Source of the DNA: Tunturiibacter gelidiferens
GTDB taxonomy: Bacteria > Acidobacteriota > Terriglobia > Terriglobales > Acidobacteriaceae
NCBI RefSeq assembly: GCF_013410115.1
Contig: NZ_JACCCV010000001.1
Location: forward strand, 1,674,001-1,738,000
Length of the DNA: 64,000 nt
Direction: 5' to 3'
Part shown: in pieces, positions 35,478 to 44,062 of the stretch
How positions within the stretch are numbered: position 1 is the first letter of the stretch
Layout of the letters: each line of letters opens with the position of its first letter
The notes under the pieces: generated by a model
Seen by the model: the letters and a program-made list of their open reading frames with translations, nothing else
Database searches by the model: none
What the model was told of the DNA's origin: nothing
Program-made: the position numbers and the translations under genes

Positions 35478-35718
35478 ATGTACAATTTCCAATTGCGAGA
35501 CAAGGTCTCGTCCGAGGGTTCCCACGATGGCGAATATCAAGGCCAAAAGAAGGCAACAAAGAAAGTAGAAAAAGCGGTCAGGAAAAGCCGTGAAGAAGGG
35601 CGTAACCGAGGACGCGGTCGAGAAGGCCGTATCGCAGGGTATGGCTAACAGCGCCAAGAAGAAGTCGGTTGGCAAAGCTGCGGCGGCGGCGGATGCTCAA
35701 GAAGCAGAGACGGCTTGA
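35478..35718 (+). pseudogene. Small Lys/Ala-rich basic protein, probably frameshifted
   Basis: As read, an ATG with GGGAG upstream gives 56 residues ending at 35648. If one A is removed from the AAAA run at 35583-35586, the frame instead continues KAVKKGVTEDAVEKAVSQGM and then ANSAKKKSVGKAAAAADAQE, stopping at 35718 (79 residues). The longer version has regular amphipathic Lys/Val/Ala helices and reads as coding. It resembles small basic stress or nucleoid-associated proteins; the family is not recognised. Confidence 0.5.
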
Positions 35719-35957
35719 GGTTCTTGGACCGCCTTCGCCCCTGACCTAACCTTGTCCAAGCACATCGTAGGTCGGCATAACGGAAGGAATCTGCGCTGGC
35801 TCACACAGAGTTTCTCTGGATAGCTCCCGGATCTCGGACTATCGAAGGTTAACTGACGAGAAGCCGACTTCTTGGTAGTTATCGTGTCTCAGTGAGTGCA
35901 TTGGCGAAAATGCACTCACCGAGATCCGCCAATTTCAGATGGGTTAAAGCCGGGGGC

Positions 35958-36359
35958 TCACGCCATCTCGGAGGCCCGCGCCAGTGCTTGCGTGTCGATA
36001 TACTCCCGGATGTTCGTCAATTTGCCATTTCGAACGCTAATGGCGAAGACCCAATGGTCCTCGAACTTCCTATTCGTGGCCTTGATTCTCCCCGTAGCGA
36101 AGCCGACGACTAGAACCCGGTCTCCCTGCGCTATGAACTCGGGGGGCTCTGGGTACGAAGTTTCCACCGTTTCGTTAGCCTTCTGAAGTAAATTCTCCAA
36201 TCCCGCGTGCCCGCGGTGCGTGCCGGCCAGCGGCCAGTCCTCGCCCGGAACGATCCACTCAATATCTTCGGCAGACAACGCCAGCAGACCTTGCTTATCG
36301 CGGCGGCCGAGTGCCGCAAGAAAATTCTTCACAATATGGACATTCTTTTCGATGCTCAT
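35958..36359 (-). CDS. SnoaL-like (NTF2 fold) protein
   Basis: 133 residues starting MSIEKNVHIVKNFLAALGRR, then LLALSAEDIEWIVPGEDWPL and a final strand pair VFAISVRNGKLTNIREYIDT. This is the cone-shaped SnoaL-like fold with Asp/His-type pocket residues, seen in ketosteroid isomerase-like and detoxifying proteins. AAAAGGAGAG lies before the ATG. Three other SnoaL-type sequences, two of them fragments, occur in this window, all among SDR or NmrA genes. Confidence 0.82.
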   Translation of the reverse strand: MSIEKNVHIVKNFLAALGRRDKQGLLALSAEDIEWIVPGEDWPLAGTHRGHAGLENLLQKANETVETSYPEPPEFIAQGDRVLVVGFATGRIKATNRKFEDHWVFAISVRNGKLTNIREYIDTQALARASEMA

Positions 36360-36455
36360 CGAAATCTCTCCTTTTCCCTTACATCAAGTGTGTCCGATCT
36401 AATCGGACGTTTTGGGACCATCCGTCTCGAGCCAAATCACACGGTCGTAGATCGA

Positions 36456-37058
36456 TTACTGCTCCTTCTTGAATAAATCCTGGAAGATGAGCCGACCCCA
36501 AGTTTGGCCGCGTGCGTGCACCAGCGCGCCACCCTCGTTGAACTTTCCCAGCTTGACGGGTGCGAACCCAAGTTTTTTGGCCAAATCCGCCACGGGAGCG
36601 ATAGCGTCCTCGTCATCGCTCGACAGAAAGACGACCCGGTGGCCGCCCTCGACGATCGGGTCGGTAGCCAGTGTGGCCGCAACCAAGTGGTTAAAACCTT
36701 TCACCAACTTAGCGCCGGTGAACGACTTCGCAACGAATGCGGAGGACGGAAGACCGTCCAGCTCCTCAGGTGGGACTGGAAACGAGTTCATCGCGTCGAT
36801 GACCGTCTTGCCTTTCCAACTCGGCAGGGCCTTCGCAATCTCGCGATGTTCCCCGAACGGAACCGCCAAGATGATTGTGTCAGCCTCGAGTGCATCCCGC
36901 AACGACTTGGCGACGACCGTGGATCCAATCGCCCGAGCCTGCGGTGCCAACGCCTCGGGGGGCCGGCGACTCGCAACGGTCACGTTGATGTTCTTACGGG
37001 CGAAGGCGTGGGCGAGTGCCTGACCTATCTTTCCGAATCCTACAATTGCATAGCTCAT
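36456..37058 (-). CDS. NADPH-dependent F420 reductase-like/NADP oxidoreductase
   Basis: 200 residues. The N-terminus MSYAIVGFGKIGQALAHAFA has the GxGxIG dinucleotide motif, followed by VTVASRRPPEAL, TIILAVPFGEHREIAKALPS and VIDAMNSFPVPPEE. This is the F420-oxidoreductase/NADP-binding domain (PF03807-like) found in small soluble reductases. AAACATT is the weak leader before the ATG. The next gene downstream is the SnoaL protein at 35958. Substrate unknown. Confidence 0.82.
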   Translation of the reverse strand: MSYAIVGFGKIGQALAHAFARKNINVTVASRRPPEALAPQARAIGSTVVAKSLRDALEADTIILAVPFGEHREIAKALPSWKGKTVIDAMNSFPVPPEELDGLPSSAFVAKSFTGAKLVKGFNHLVAATLATDPIVEGGHRVVFLSSDDEDAIAPVADLAKKLGFAPVKLGKFNEGGALVHARGQTWGRLIFQDLFKKEQ

Positions 37059-37207
37059 AATGTTTCTCCGATCCTTGTTGATATTGATTCCCAGCCTTCG
37101 ACGGCGCGGGACATCAATTCCGTTTGTGGCGACCTTCCGTAAACGTCTCGCAGTAAATCACTTTGCGGGCGGCCGGAAGGTCAGTCACTAGCTGAGGTCT
37201 GCAGACG

Positions 37208-37941
37208 TTAGATGGCCGTCATGCCGCCGTCGACGAACAACTCCGCCCCGTTCACGAAGCTCGAGTCGTCTGAAGCAAGAAACAGCGCGACCGTCGCGAC
37301 TTCCTCAGATTGACCCATCTTTCCCCGCGGGATCAGGGATTCGAACATCGCCTTCGCCTCCTTGGTGAGAACTTCTTCCTGCATCGGTGTCGCGATCGCC
37401 CCCGGGACCAGCAGGTTCACCCGGATTTTCCGGCCCTTCAGTTCGTTGAGCCACGTGCGTGCGAAGGAGCGCAATGCTGCCTTGCTCGCCGCATACACGC
37501 CCCAACCAGGAAAACCCTTCACCGAAGCATTTGATCCGGTCATGATGACCGATGCGCCATCGTTCAACAGCGGCAACGCCTTCTGGACTGTAAACAGCGT
37601 TCCGCGCGCATTCACGTTGAAGGCCGCATCGAAGTGCTGCTCGGTAATCTCGCCCAGTGGGGCGGCCTCGCCCTGGCCAGCGTCGCGAACAGGACGTCGA
37701 TCTTGCCCTTTTCTCGCTTAACCGTATCGAACAGACGGTCGAGATCGTCGAGATTTGCCGCGTCACCGCGCACGCCGGTCACGTTCCGGCCAATCAATTT
37801 GACGGCCTCATCGAGCTGCTCTTGCTTCCTACCCGTGATGAAAACGTAGGCGCCCTCTTCAACGAAGAGCATGGCGCTCGCCAGCGCCATGCCGCTCGAT
37901 CCACCCGTGATGACTGCAACTTTTCCTTCAAGCTTTCCCAT
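37208..37941 (-). pseudogene. Short-chain dehydrogenase, frameshifted tandem copy
   Basis: Starts at ATG 37941 ([20 protein letters not shown]). The first frame fails near 37685, where one base is missing; restoring it gives [20 protein letters not shown], which joins the second frame ([18 protein letters not shown]). The cofactor Gly-rich loop is altered (GSSGMAL for GSSGIGL). The catalytic YAASK and C-terminal FVNGAELFVDGG remain in frame 2. It is very similar in DNA to the intact copy at 38102-38833, including the shared 5' leader, so it is a recent duplicate. Confidence 0.85.
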
Positions 37942-38101
37942 AATTACTCCCTTCGGTAGATGTCTAGCATTCAGTCGTCCAAGCAAGTTCTTTCATCGTG
38001 CGTCAACTGGATAGCGCGGGCCGACCGTTCAGCGCGGAAGTCGTTCCACCATGAACACGCTAGTCCCGCGGATCAGCGACTTCCGGCGATCGGGCGCGAT
38101 T

Positions 38102-38833
38102 TCAGATGGCCGAGAAGCCGCCGTCGACAGCCAAATCCACCCCATTCACGAAGCTCGAATCGTCTGAAGCAAGAAACAGCGCGACCGCCGCAATTTCCTC
38201 AGGACGACCCATCTTTCCCCGCGGGATCAGGGATTCGAACATCTCCCTCGTCTCCTTGTCGAGTCGCTGGGAATCCGCTGTGTCGACCTGCCCCGGGCTC
38301 AGCACGTTCACCCGGATCTTCCTGCCCTTCAGTTCGTTGAGCCACGTGCGTGCGAATGAGCGCAATGCCGCCTTGCTCGCCGCATACACGCCGAAACCAG
38401 GAAAACCTTTCACCGAAGCAACTGACCCGATCATGATGATCGATCCGCCATCGTTGAACAGCGGCAACGCCTTCTGAACCGTAAACAGCGTTCCGCGCAC
38501 GATCAGGTCGAAGCCCGCATCGAAGTGCTGCTCGGTAATCTCGCCCAGTTTGGCGGCTTCGCCCTTGCCCGCGCTCGCGAACAGGACGTCGATCTTGCCC
38601 TTTTCCCGCTTGACTGTGTCGAACAGACGGTCGAGGTCATCGAGATTGGACGCGTCGCCGCGCACGCCGGTCACGTTCCGGCCAATCAGCTTGACGGCCT
38701 CATCGAGCGCCTCCTGCCTCCGGCCCGTGATGAAAACGTAGGCGCCTTCTTCAACGAAGCGCTTGGCGCTCTCCAGCGCCAAGCCGCTCGATCCACCCGT
38801 GATGACTGCAACTTTTCCTTCAAGCTTTCCCAT
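38102..38833 (-). CDS. SDR family oxidoreductase (intact copy)
   Basis: 243 residues from ATG 38833 (GAAGGGAGTAATT upstream); the longer frame to 39049 has no support. It has the cofactor loop GGSSGLALESAKRFV, the NAG-equivalent FASAGKGEAAK, the catalytic Ser/Tyr/Lys strand GVYAASKAALRSFARTWLNE, and the C-terminal SFVNGVDLAVDGG. Classical SDRs of this group reduce small ketones or aldehydes with NADPH. A close relative is encoded at 53932. The divergent AraC gene is its likely regulator. Confidence 0.88.
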   Translation of the reverse strand: MGKLEGKVAVITGGSSGLALESAKRFVEEGAYVFITGRRQEALDEAVKLIGRNVTGVRGDASNLDDLDRLFDTVKREKGKIDVLFASAGKGEAAKLGEITEQHFDAGFDLIVRGTLFTVQKALPLFNDGGSIIMIGSVASVKGFPGFGVYAASKAALRSFARTWLNELKGRKIRVNVLSPGQVDTADSQRLDKETREMFESLIPRGKMGRPEEIAAVALFLASDDSSFVNGVDLAVDGGFSAI

Positions 38834-39146
38834 AATTACTCCCTTCGGTAGATGTCTAGCATTCAGTACAGTAGAGTAGAGTTCTTTGGCGGTGGACGAG
38901 AACTGCTCGGGGGTCCTAATCTTTTGTCTATTCGTCCAAAAAGAGGGCCGACCCGAGCTGTGTTGCACCTTTAATTGAGCTGGGACGCGCGGCTCGAGGA
39001 AAAGGAGTGTAGGAGTTGTGACGCTGGAAGGAAGGAGCATGTCCGTCATGGTTGAGGCCTCTTCTACCTGATGCTGCGCTTGTCCGACAAGCGAAGCTGT
39101 GCAGTTTCGTACAGTTCTCGCAGAACACTATGGCTTTCAAGAGCAG

Positions 39147-40154
39147 ATGGAGTCTAAGTTGGATCCGATAACAGATATCTTCAGAACGATGCACGTAACC
39201 GCCTTCGGTCTGCACAGGCTCGAAGCCACAGCCCCATGGGGCGTAAAACAGGAAAATCAGACCGAAGAAAAAGTCACGCCTTCCGACAAAAAGATGTCAC
39301 CCACAGATTTGGCGCACTTCGCGATGCTTTCGCGCGGCAACTGCTGGCTGAGTGTGGAAGGGATTCCGGACCCGATTCCGCTCACCGGTGGTGATTGCTT
39401 TTTGGTGGCTAAGGGGACTTCGATTGTTCTGCGCGACAGCCCGCGAACACGTCCGAGGTGGAGTTTCCGCGAGATTGGGGCCAAGGCCAACAGCAATGTC
39501 GCTCATTGTGGAGGAGGTGGCGCACCGACGACAATCGTCTGTGGGTCCTTCAGTTTCGATCGCGCCAGCCTGAGGCCGATCACTCAGTTATTGCCGAGCT
39601 TCATTCTGATTAAGGCCGATCAGAAAAGCACGCTTGCTCTTCACAACGCAATGCAGGCGCTGGCATCAGAAATGGCAGAACAGGCGCCTGGCTCTGAAGT
39701 AGTCGCGAGTCGGCTGGCCGAGGTTCTGTTTATCCAGGTACTCCGGACGCATATCGCGTCGGGACCGGAACGCAACAAAGGATGGCTTCGTGCTGTTTTC
39801 GATCCTCAAATGGGCACTGCCCTGAGTGCCATTCACGACAGAGTGAATTCGCCCTGGACGGTCGAATCCCTGGCCGAAGCGGCGGGCATGTCTCGCTCCG
39901 CATTCGCAGCGCGTTTTAAAGAGTTACTCGGACAAACACCACTGGAATATGTAACCGAGTGGCGGATGCAGAAGGCGATGCAGTTACTCCAACAGCGTGA
40001 CAAAAAGCTCATAGACGTCGCTCGGTTGGTCGGTTACGAGTCCGACGCTGCGTTCAGTAAGGCATTCAAGCGAGTTGTCGGGGCCAACCCTGGTGAATAC
40101 CTCAAGCGTGGTTTTGAAGGCCACGGTAATGCCGGAACGGCGGAAGATTTTTGA
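39147..40154 (+). CDS. AraC family regulator with N-terminal cupin domain
   Basis: Start taken at ATG 39147 (MESKLDPITDIFRTMHVTAF). 335 residues. Residues 1-190 are a cupin_6-type sensor (GNCWLSVEGIPDPIPLTGGD, CFLVAKGTSIVLRD). Residues 230-325 are the double HTH (WTVESLAEAAGMSRSAFAAR, then KLIDVARLVGYESDAAFSKA). This subtype often activates an adjacent SDR or NAD(P)H oxidoreductase gene in response to an electrophile. It is divergent from the SDR pair, with about 310 bp between. Confidence 0.9.
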   Translation: MESKLDPITDIFRTMHVTAFGLHRLEATAPWGVKQENQTEEKVTPSDKKMSPTDLAHFAMLSRGNCWLSVEGIPDPIPLTGGDCFLVAKGTSIVLRDSPRTRPRWSFREIGAKANSNVAHCGGGGAPTTIVCGSFSFDRASLRPITQLLPSFILIKADQKSTLALHNAMQALASEMAEQAPGSEVVASRLAEVLFIQVLRTHIASGPERNKGWLRAVFDPQMGTALSAIHDRVNSPWTVESLAEAAGMSRSAFAARFKELLGQTPLEYVTEWRMQKAMQLLQQRDKKLIDVARLVGYESDAAFSKAFKRVVGANPGEYLKRGFEGHGNAGTAEDF

Positions 40155-40424
40155 AGCGGAGGATTCTGACTTTGGCGGCGGGGCCTAGGTACCCAGGTGC
40201 CTCGCATTCGCGAACAGAACATCGCGGGTCCAAAACCGACCGAAGCAGACCACGATCAGTCCCGATAAACGCCGCAGTGTCTCGTTATCCCGGCGTTGAC
40301 GCCCCATCAGAATTCCTGAACACTGGCTGACTCCGCAGCACTGGTCTCAGTAGAACAAGATGAAGGGTGCTACATTCGCAGCAGGTGCGAGACGATGGGA
40401 CCACGAAGCATCGCGGGAAATCGC

Positions 40425-40656
40425 ATGGGTTTGATAGTCCGCGGCCCTGCTCCTTGTAGGCCTCTCTACCTACTTAATCTCCCCGGATGATGTTGTGTGG
40501 CGTTTCATAAGAACTGCTCCGCACGCTCGCGCGTTGGAACATGCCCTATTCGGGATTGCAGCTGCCATCCTCGGCATTGCCTTGCTCCTCAAATCTGCAT
40601 CCATCCAATCGAGGAGAATTTCCGGCAGGCGCGGCGGCTCGACCGATCTTGAGTAG
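40425..40656 (+). pseudogene. Small two-helix membrane protein, frameshifted
   Basis: ATG 40425 (MGLIV) then, after one extra base near 40440, AALLLVGLSTYLISPDDVVW, followed by ALEHALFGIAAAILGIALLL and KSASIQSRRISG. Two hydrophobic helices and a basic tail are clear, and hydrophobic codons are regular. It stops at 40656, where the opposite-strand fragment also loses its similarity. Family not recognised. Confidence 0.4.
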
Positions 40657-40845
40657 CTGCCAACCTGAGGCTGTGTCGCTTGAAACTGGGGGAGTGAACT
40701 GGATGGCTTCATGCTGCGGTATCTCGCCGAGATACTGGGACCAGGGTTGCTGCACAATATTCCGCGCATACGGTGATTTGATCTGTGTATAAGCGATGAC
40801 GTAATCGAACAGACTGCGAACGAGTTCCTGTCCGGTTGATGGCAT
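40546..40845 (-). pseudogene. N-terminal fragment resembling a large AAA/helicase-type ATPase
   Basis: From ATG 40845 (GAGGACGAGC upstream) the first 70 residues read MPSTGQELVRSLFDYVIAYT, QIKSPYARNIVQQPW and IPQHEAIQFTPPV. This resembles the opening of large ATPase/helicase proteins from defence islands, but the match is weak and from memory. The remaining 30 residues are antisense of the membrane-protein gene, so the gene is cut at about 40650. No motor motifs survive. Confidence 0.35.
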
Positions 40846-41168
40846 GCTCGTCCTCTGCGCGTTTCCACATTATTGAACGTTGCGACGGGTAAGTCGACAA
40901 GGAAATACGCGAATGAGCCCACTCAGAAACGCTTTCGATCTGTACGTTGGCCCTAGATCGAATCACCTTTCTTTGGATAGTAGGCCTCACACTGGTTGAT
41001 TGAGAATGTGGCATGGGAGTAGCGAGTTTTAGAATGCACCAGACCTTTCTGGGACATTGTTTTGACTCTCTATCATAGGGATTACGATGGAATGTGGAAT
41101 TGGCCATTTCACGCAACAGGAAATAAAATGCGCATATATTTGTTATTTTGTGTATAATAATTCTCATT
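40846..41168. other. AT-rich intergenic region upstream of hipB
   Basis: No gene. The 3' end is AT-rich, with a TATAAT box and a small inverted repeat (ATAAT/ATTAT) at 41154-41174 that overlaps the hipB start and could be the HipB operator. Confidence 0.4.
41153..41158 (+). promoter_or_regulatory. Consensus -10 box of the hipBA promoter
   Basis: TATAAT, 10 bases before ATG 41169. Transcripts would be leaderless or nearly so if that ATG is used. Confidence 0.5.
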
Positions 41169-41534
41169 ATGGGGAAGACGATGCCAGCCATACTCCCTCG
41201 TATGGCGCGCCTGCTTGAAGGCTTCGGTGCGAACCTCAAGCTTGCCCGGCTGCGGCGAAAGTATTCGTCGGAGACCGTTGCGCAGCGCGCCGGCATTACG
41301 AGGCGAACACTCTCGAAGGTGGAACAAGGCGATCCAGGTGTCGCGTTGGGTGTCTACGCACGAGTGATGCAGGTTCTACGACTGGAGAACGATCTCGCGC
41401 AGTTGGCTGTCGACGATGTTCTGGGCCGGAAGTTGCAGGATGCGGGGCTCACTCCAAAACGCCGCGCACCAAAACGGACATCCAGTAAATTAGCCAAGGA
41501 AAGACCTGCCGAGAACGAACCGAGGGATGCATGA
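41169..41534 (+). CDS. hipB: HipB-type antitoxin, XRE family
   Basis: About 121 residues from ATG 41169 (ATG 41181 is an alternative, with GGGGAAG just upstream). A Cro/CI HTH at residues 15-75 (LKLARLRRKYSSETVAQRAG, ITRRTLSKVEQGDPGVALGV) is followed by a basic, disordered C-terminal tail (PKRRAPKRTSSK). The stop overlaps the hipA start (ATGA). The pair matches a HipBA toxin-antitoxin module, where HipB neutralises HipA and represses the operon. Confidence 0.88.
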   Translation: MGKTMPAILPRMARLLEGFGANLKLARLRRKYSSETVAQRAGITRRTLSKVEQGDPGVALGVYARVMQVLRLENDLAQLAVDDVLGRKLQDAGLTPKRRAPKRTSSKLAKERPAENEPRDA

Positions 41535-42784
41535 CTCGTTTCGATACCGTTCAAGTCTATGTCGATCTCGAACGTTTTGCGCAACCGGCCCTGATGGGAG
41601 AGCTTCACTGCCAGCAAAGCCGGTCAGGGGAAATCTTCTCCTTCAACTATGATGAGGCATGGCTTGTAGGGCCGGAGACCTATGCGTTTGATCCGGATCT
41701 TGCCCTTGTGGCAGGCCATCAATACCCAGCGTCCGACAGAGCAAACTTCGGCATTTTTCTCGATTCGTCTCCCGATCGATGGGGACGCGTGCTGATGCAG
41801 CGCCGTGAAAATTCACGCGCACGGCAAGAGCAGCGAAGGGCCCGCACCTTAACAGAATGGGACTTTCTGTTGGGTGTGCATGATGAGACCCGGCTTGGAG
41901 CGTTACGCTTCCGTGTGCCACCTGAGGGTGCGTTCATCGATAGCGATGAACACCTGGCTGCTCCTCCGATCACTTCGCTTCAGGAACTGCAAGCTGCCAG
42001 CCTCCAATTTGAGCAGCACATCAACGAGGAAGAACATCCAGAGTATGAAAGATGGCTCACTCAGCTATTTGCTCCCGGAACTTCGCTGGGTGGGGCGCGG
42101 CCTAAGGCCTCGGTGCGAGATGAAGAGGGAACGCTATGTATCGCTAAATTTCCAAGCCGGCAGGACACGCGCGACATCGGAGGCTGGGAGTTGGTGGCAC
42201 ACCGACTCGCTTTGAAGGCGGGTATTGTTGTTCCGGAAGCTCGTCCGCTCCGGCTTCAGGAAAGCACCTATACAACTTTTCTTGTGAAGCGATTTGATCG
42301 CACCCCGCATGGGAGGCGGCTCGCCTTCGTCTCTGCTATGACGCTCACGCAGCATAAAGACGGAGAGCCTGGGGCGAGTTATTTGGAGCTTGTCGATCTC
42401 CTGCAGTCAAGAGGCGCCGACACAGCTGCCGATTGTGAGCAGCTCTTTCGCCGAGTTCTCTTCAATATTCTGGTTCACAATACAGACGATCACCTGCGCA
42501 ATCATGGCTTTTTCATCGGTGAGCAGGGTATCCGGCTTTCCCCTGCCTACGACATGAACCCGTCGATCGACCGCACGGAATTGACTTTGGCAATCAACGA
42601 AGTTGACACAACTTGTGATGTTGCGATTGCAATGGATGCCTATAGAGATTACAGCCTGACGACCCAACAGGCTGATCGTGTGCTACAGCATGTTCAGACG
42701 GCGATCCATAGCTGGCGCAGTGAAGCTAGCCGATTGCATATCCCACGTGCGGAGCAAGATCTGATGGCGTCAGCTTTTGAATAG
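41531..42784 (+). CDS. hipA: HipA family serine/threonine kinase toxin
   Basis: 417 residues. The N-terminal subdomain reads VYVDLERFAQPALMGELHCQ. The P-loop-like GTSLGGARPKA (183-193), the ATP-binding Lys in CIAKFPSR, the catalytic loop HNTDDHLRNHG (316-326) and the metal-binding SPAYDMNPS (Asp341) are all present, so the kinase should be active. Classical HipA phosphorylates glutamyl-tRNA synthetase and produces dormancy; the target here may differ. It is translationally coupled to hipB. The neighbourhood has gene fragments, as in mobile or defence islands. Confidence 0.93.
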   Translation: MTRFDTVQVYVDLERFAQPALMGELHCQQSRSGEIFSFNYDEAWLVGPETYAFDPDLALVAGHQYPASDRANFGIFLDSSPDRWGRVLMQRRENSRARQEQRRARTLTEWDFLLGVHDETRLGALRFRVPPEGAFIDSDEHLAAPPITSLQELQAASLQFEQHINEEEHPEYERWLTQLFAPGTSLGGARPKASVRDEEGTLCIAKFPSRQDTRDIGGWELVAHRLALKAGIVVPEARPLRLQESTYTTFLVKRFDRTPHGRRLAFVSAMTLTQHKDGEPGASYLELVDLLQSRGADTAADCEQLFRRVLFNILVHNTDDHLRNHGFFIGEQGIRLSPAYDMNPSIDRTELTLAINEVDTTCDVAIAMDAYRDYSLTTQQADRVLQHVQTAIHSWRSEASRLHIPRAEQDLMASAFE

Positions 42785-42985
42785 CGAATCAATGGTTTAT
42801 GGCCGATTTTCGCGATCAAGACCTATGTCGATGCAACTAATGGATTTCGACGATCGAGTGAGCTTCAATTGCGTCGTTACCATCTATTAGATGTCGTATC
42901 AATTTGCAATCTGCTATAGAGTCTTCGAGCAGAGCTAGTCACATTTTGTAGCACAAAAATTAACATTAGAGATCGCGTTGGCACA

Positions 42986-43261
42986 ATGACAGGATTCGAG
43001 AATTTGAACGTGGGCGACGTGGTGACCAGGATGCTGGGCGGCACTATTCCGATGAAGCTGCCGGTATCTGCAATCACTGATCGAATCATCACATGTAGTG
43101 CTTGGCAATTTGACAGGGTGACTGGCGCTGAGATCGACGAGGTCCTGGGCTGGGGACCGCCCCCGCTCATGACCGGGAGCTACCTTGATCCGTCAAAGAC
43201 TGAGTGTGCCACTTCGTGCGTCCGAGCAGACGATGCTGAAATCAGAACTCAAGGCAGGTAA
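42986..43261 (+). CDS. Conserved hypothetical protein, 91 aa
   Basis: Starts MTGFENLNVGDVVTRMLGGT and continues IPMKLPVSAITDRIITCSAW with EIDEVLGWGPPPLMTGSYL. The pattern of small beta strands and the GWGPPP turn suggest a compact soluble domain. I recognise it only as a recurring small protein of mobile regions, not as a named family. The last 20 residues may be altered, because it overlaps the next gene by 29 bp in another frame. Low local GC suggests recent transfer. Confidence 0.5.
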   Translation: MTGFENLNVGDVVTRMLGGTIPMKLPVSAITDRIITCSAWQFDRVTGAEIDEVLGWGPPPLMTGSYLDPSKTECATSCVRADDAEIRTQGR

Positions 43262-44006
43262 TGAGTATGCATTTCGTGAGAAGCGAATCGCTGGCGACCC
43301 GCTTGCGCGGATACGCCTGATCGAACATATCAGGGGAAACAAATGGAAGGCTCAGTGGATCGATACCCATCCAGGCTTGGTGGACTATGTGACAACGGCA
43401 CAAATCCTCGTCCCCTGGAAAGAACATAAGCTATTCCTGCAAGAGGAGACAGATTTCGCCCGTCTTCGCGAGTACAACTCTATCCATGGTTATGAGGGGA
43501 GTTCACCTGTCTCTGAAGCTCTTCAACAGGTTTTCGAAAGCGTTGGCGAAGGAATCAGCTACGACCGCGGAATTCTACGAACAACTCGGGACTGGCTGAA
43601 TCGACTGCGAACGCGCTGCCAGCTTCCTGAGTACACGCTCAAATGGCCGGCGTTTGCAGGTCGAGATGGCGTTCTACATCTACCGCATGACCAAGCTGCC
43701 GAGCTGGCACGCAGCTTTTGCATGGTGGAACCCGCGCCAGTCTTGATTGCGATAGAGGCCACGGAACGAAACTGGTCTATGGATGTTGCCCGCCCGGGTC
43801 ATGAATATCTCATTCCTTTGTTGAATCAATATTGAGCGTCATGGGCAATCATTCGTCAATGGTGTGGCTCAGATGCGGCTGTAGCGGAGCGGGACAAGCG
43901 CATCGAGATTCTTGAGCGCCTGGTATGGGATGCAATTTATGCCTTACAAAAGGCTGGGTTGGATAGCGAAGCGGCTAGGTTACGTCGAACGATTGAGAGC
44001 CGTTGA
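43233..44006 (+). pseudogene. Unknown protein interrupted by an in-frame TGA
   Basis: From ATG 43233 (MLKSELKAGNEYAFREKRIA) the frame runs 200 codons to TGA at 43833-43835, then stays open for 56 more codons (ASWAIIRQWCGSDAAVAERD, KRIEILERLVWDAIYALQKA, ending RTIESR). The downstream part has clear coiled-coil character and coding bias. LNQY-stop-ASW suggests that a Trp codon became TGA. Without it the protein would have 257 residues. No family recognised; it may be made as a 200-residue product. Confidence 0.55.
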
Positions 44007-44020
44007 TCCATCTCCCACAA

Positions 44021-44062
44021 AACCATGCAATCCTTCCACACAAATGGCAGGATTGCATGGTT
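44021..44062. repeat. Perfect 14-bp inverted repeat (hairpin)
   Basis: AACCATGCAATCCT (44021-44034) and AGGATTGCATGGTT (44049-44062) with a 14-base loop. No T-run follows, so it is either a structured RNA end or a small mobile-element terminus. It lies just after the extended frame of the preceding gene. Confidence 0.7.

Larger units (their letters stand above)
37208..38870. repeat. Direct tandem duplication of an SDR gene (about 0.77 kb units)
   Basis: Unit 1 is 37208-37978 and unit 2 is 38102-38870. Both include the leader CTAGACATCTACCGAAGGGA read on the minus strand. The intervening 120 bp are unique. Confidence 0.75.

Noticed and set aside
16474..43835. Reassignment of TGA to Trp or selenocysteine
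   Set aside because: Many intact genes here (for example azoR's neighbours, SDR and cus genes) use TGA as a normal stop, and no SECIS-like hairpin follows either internal TGA.
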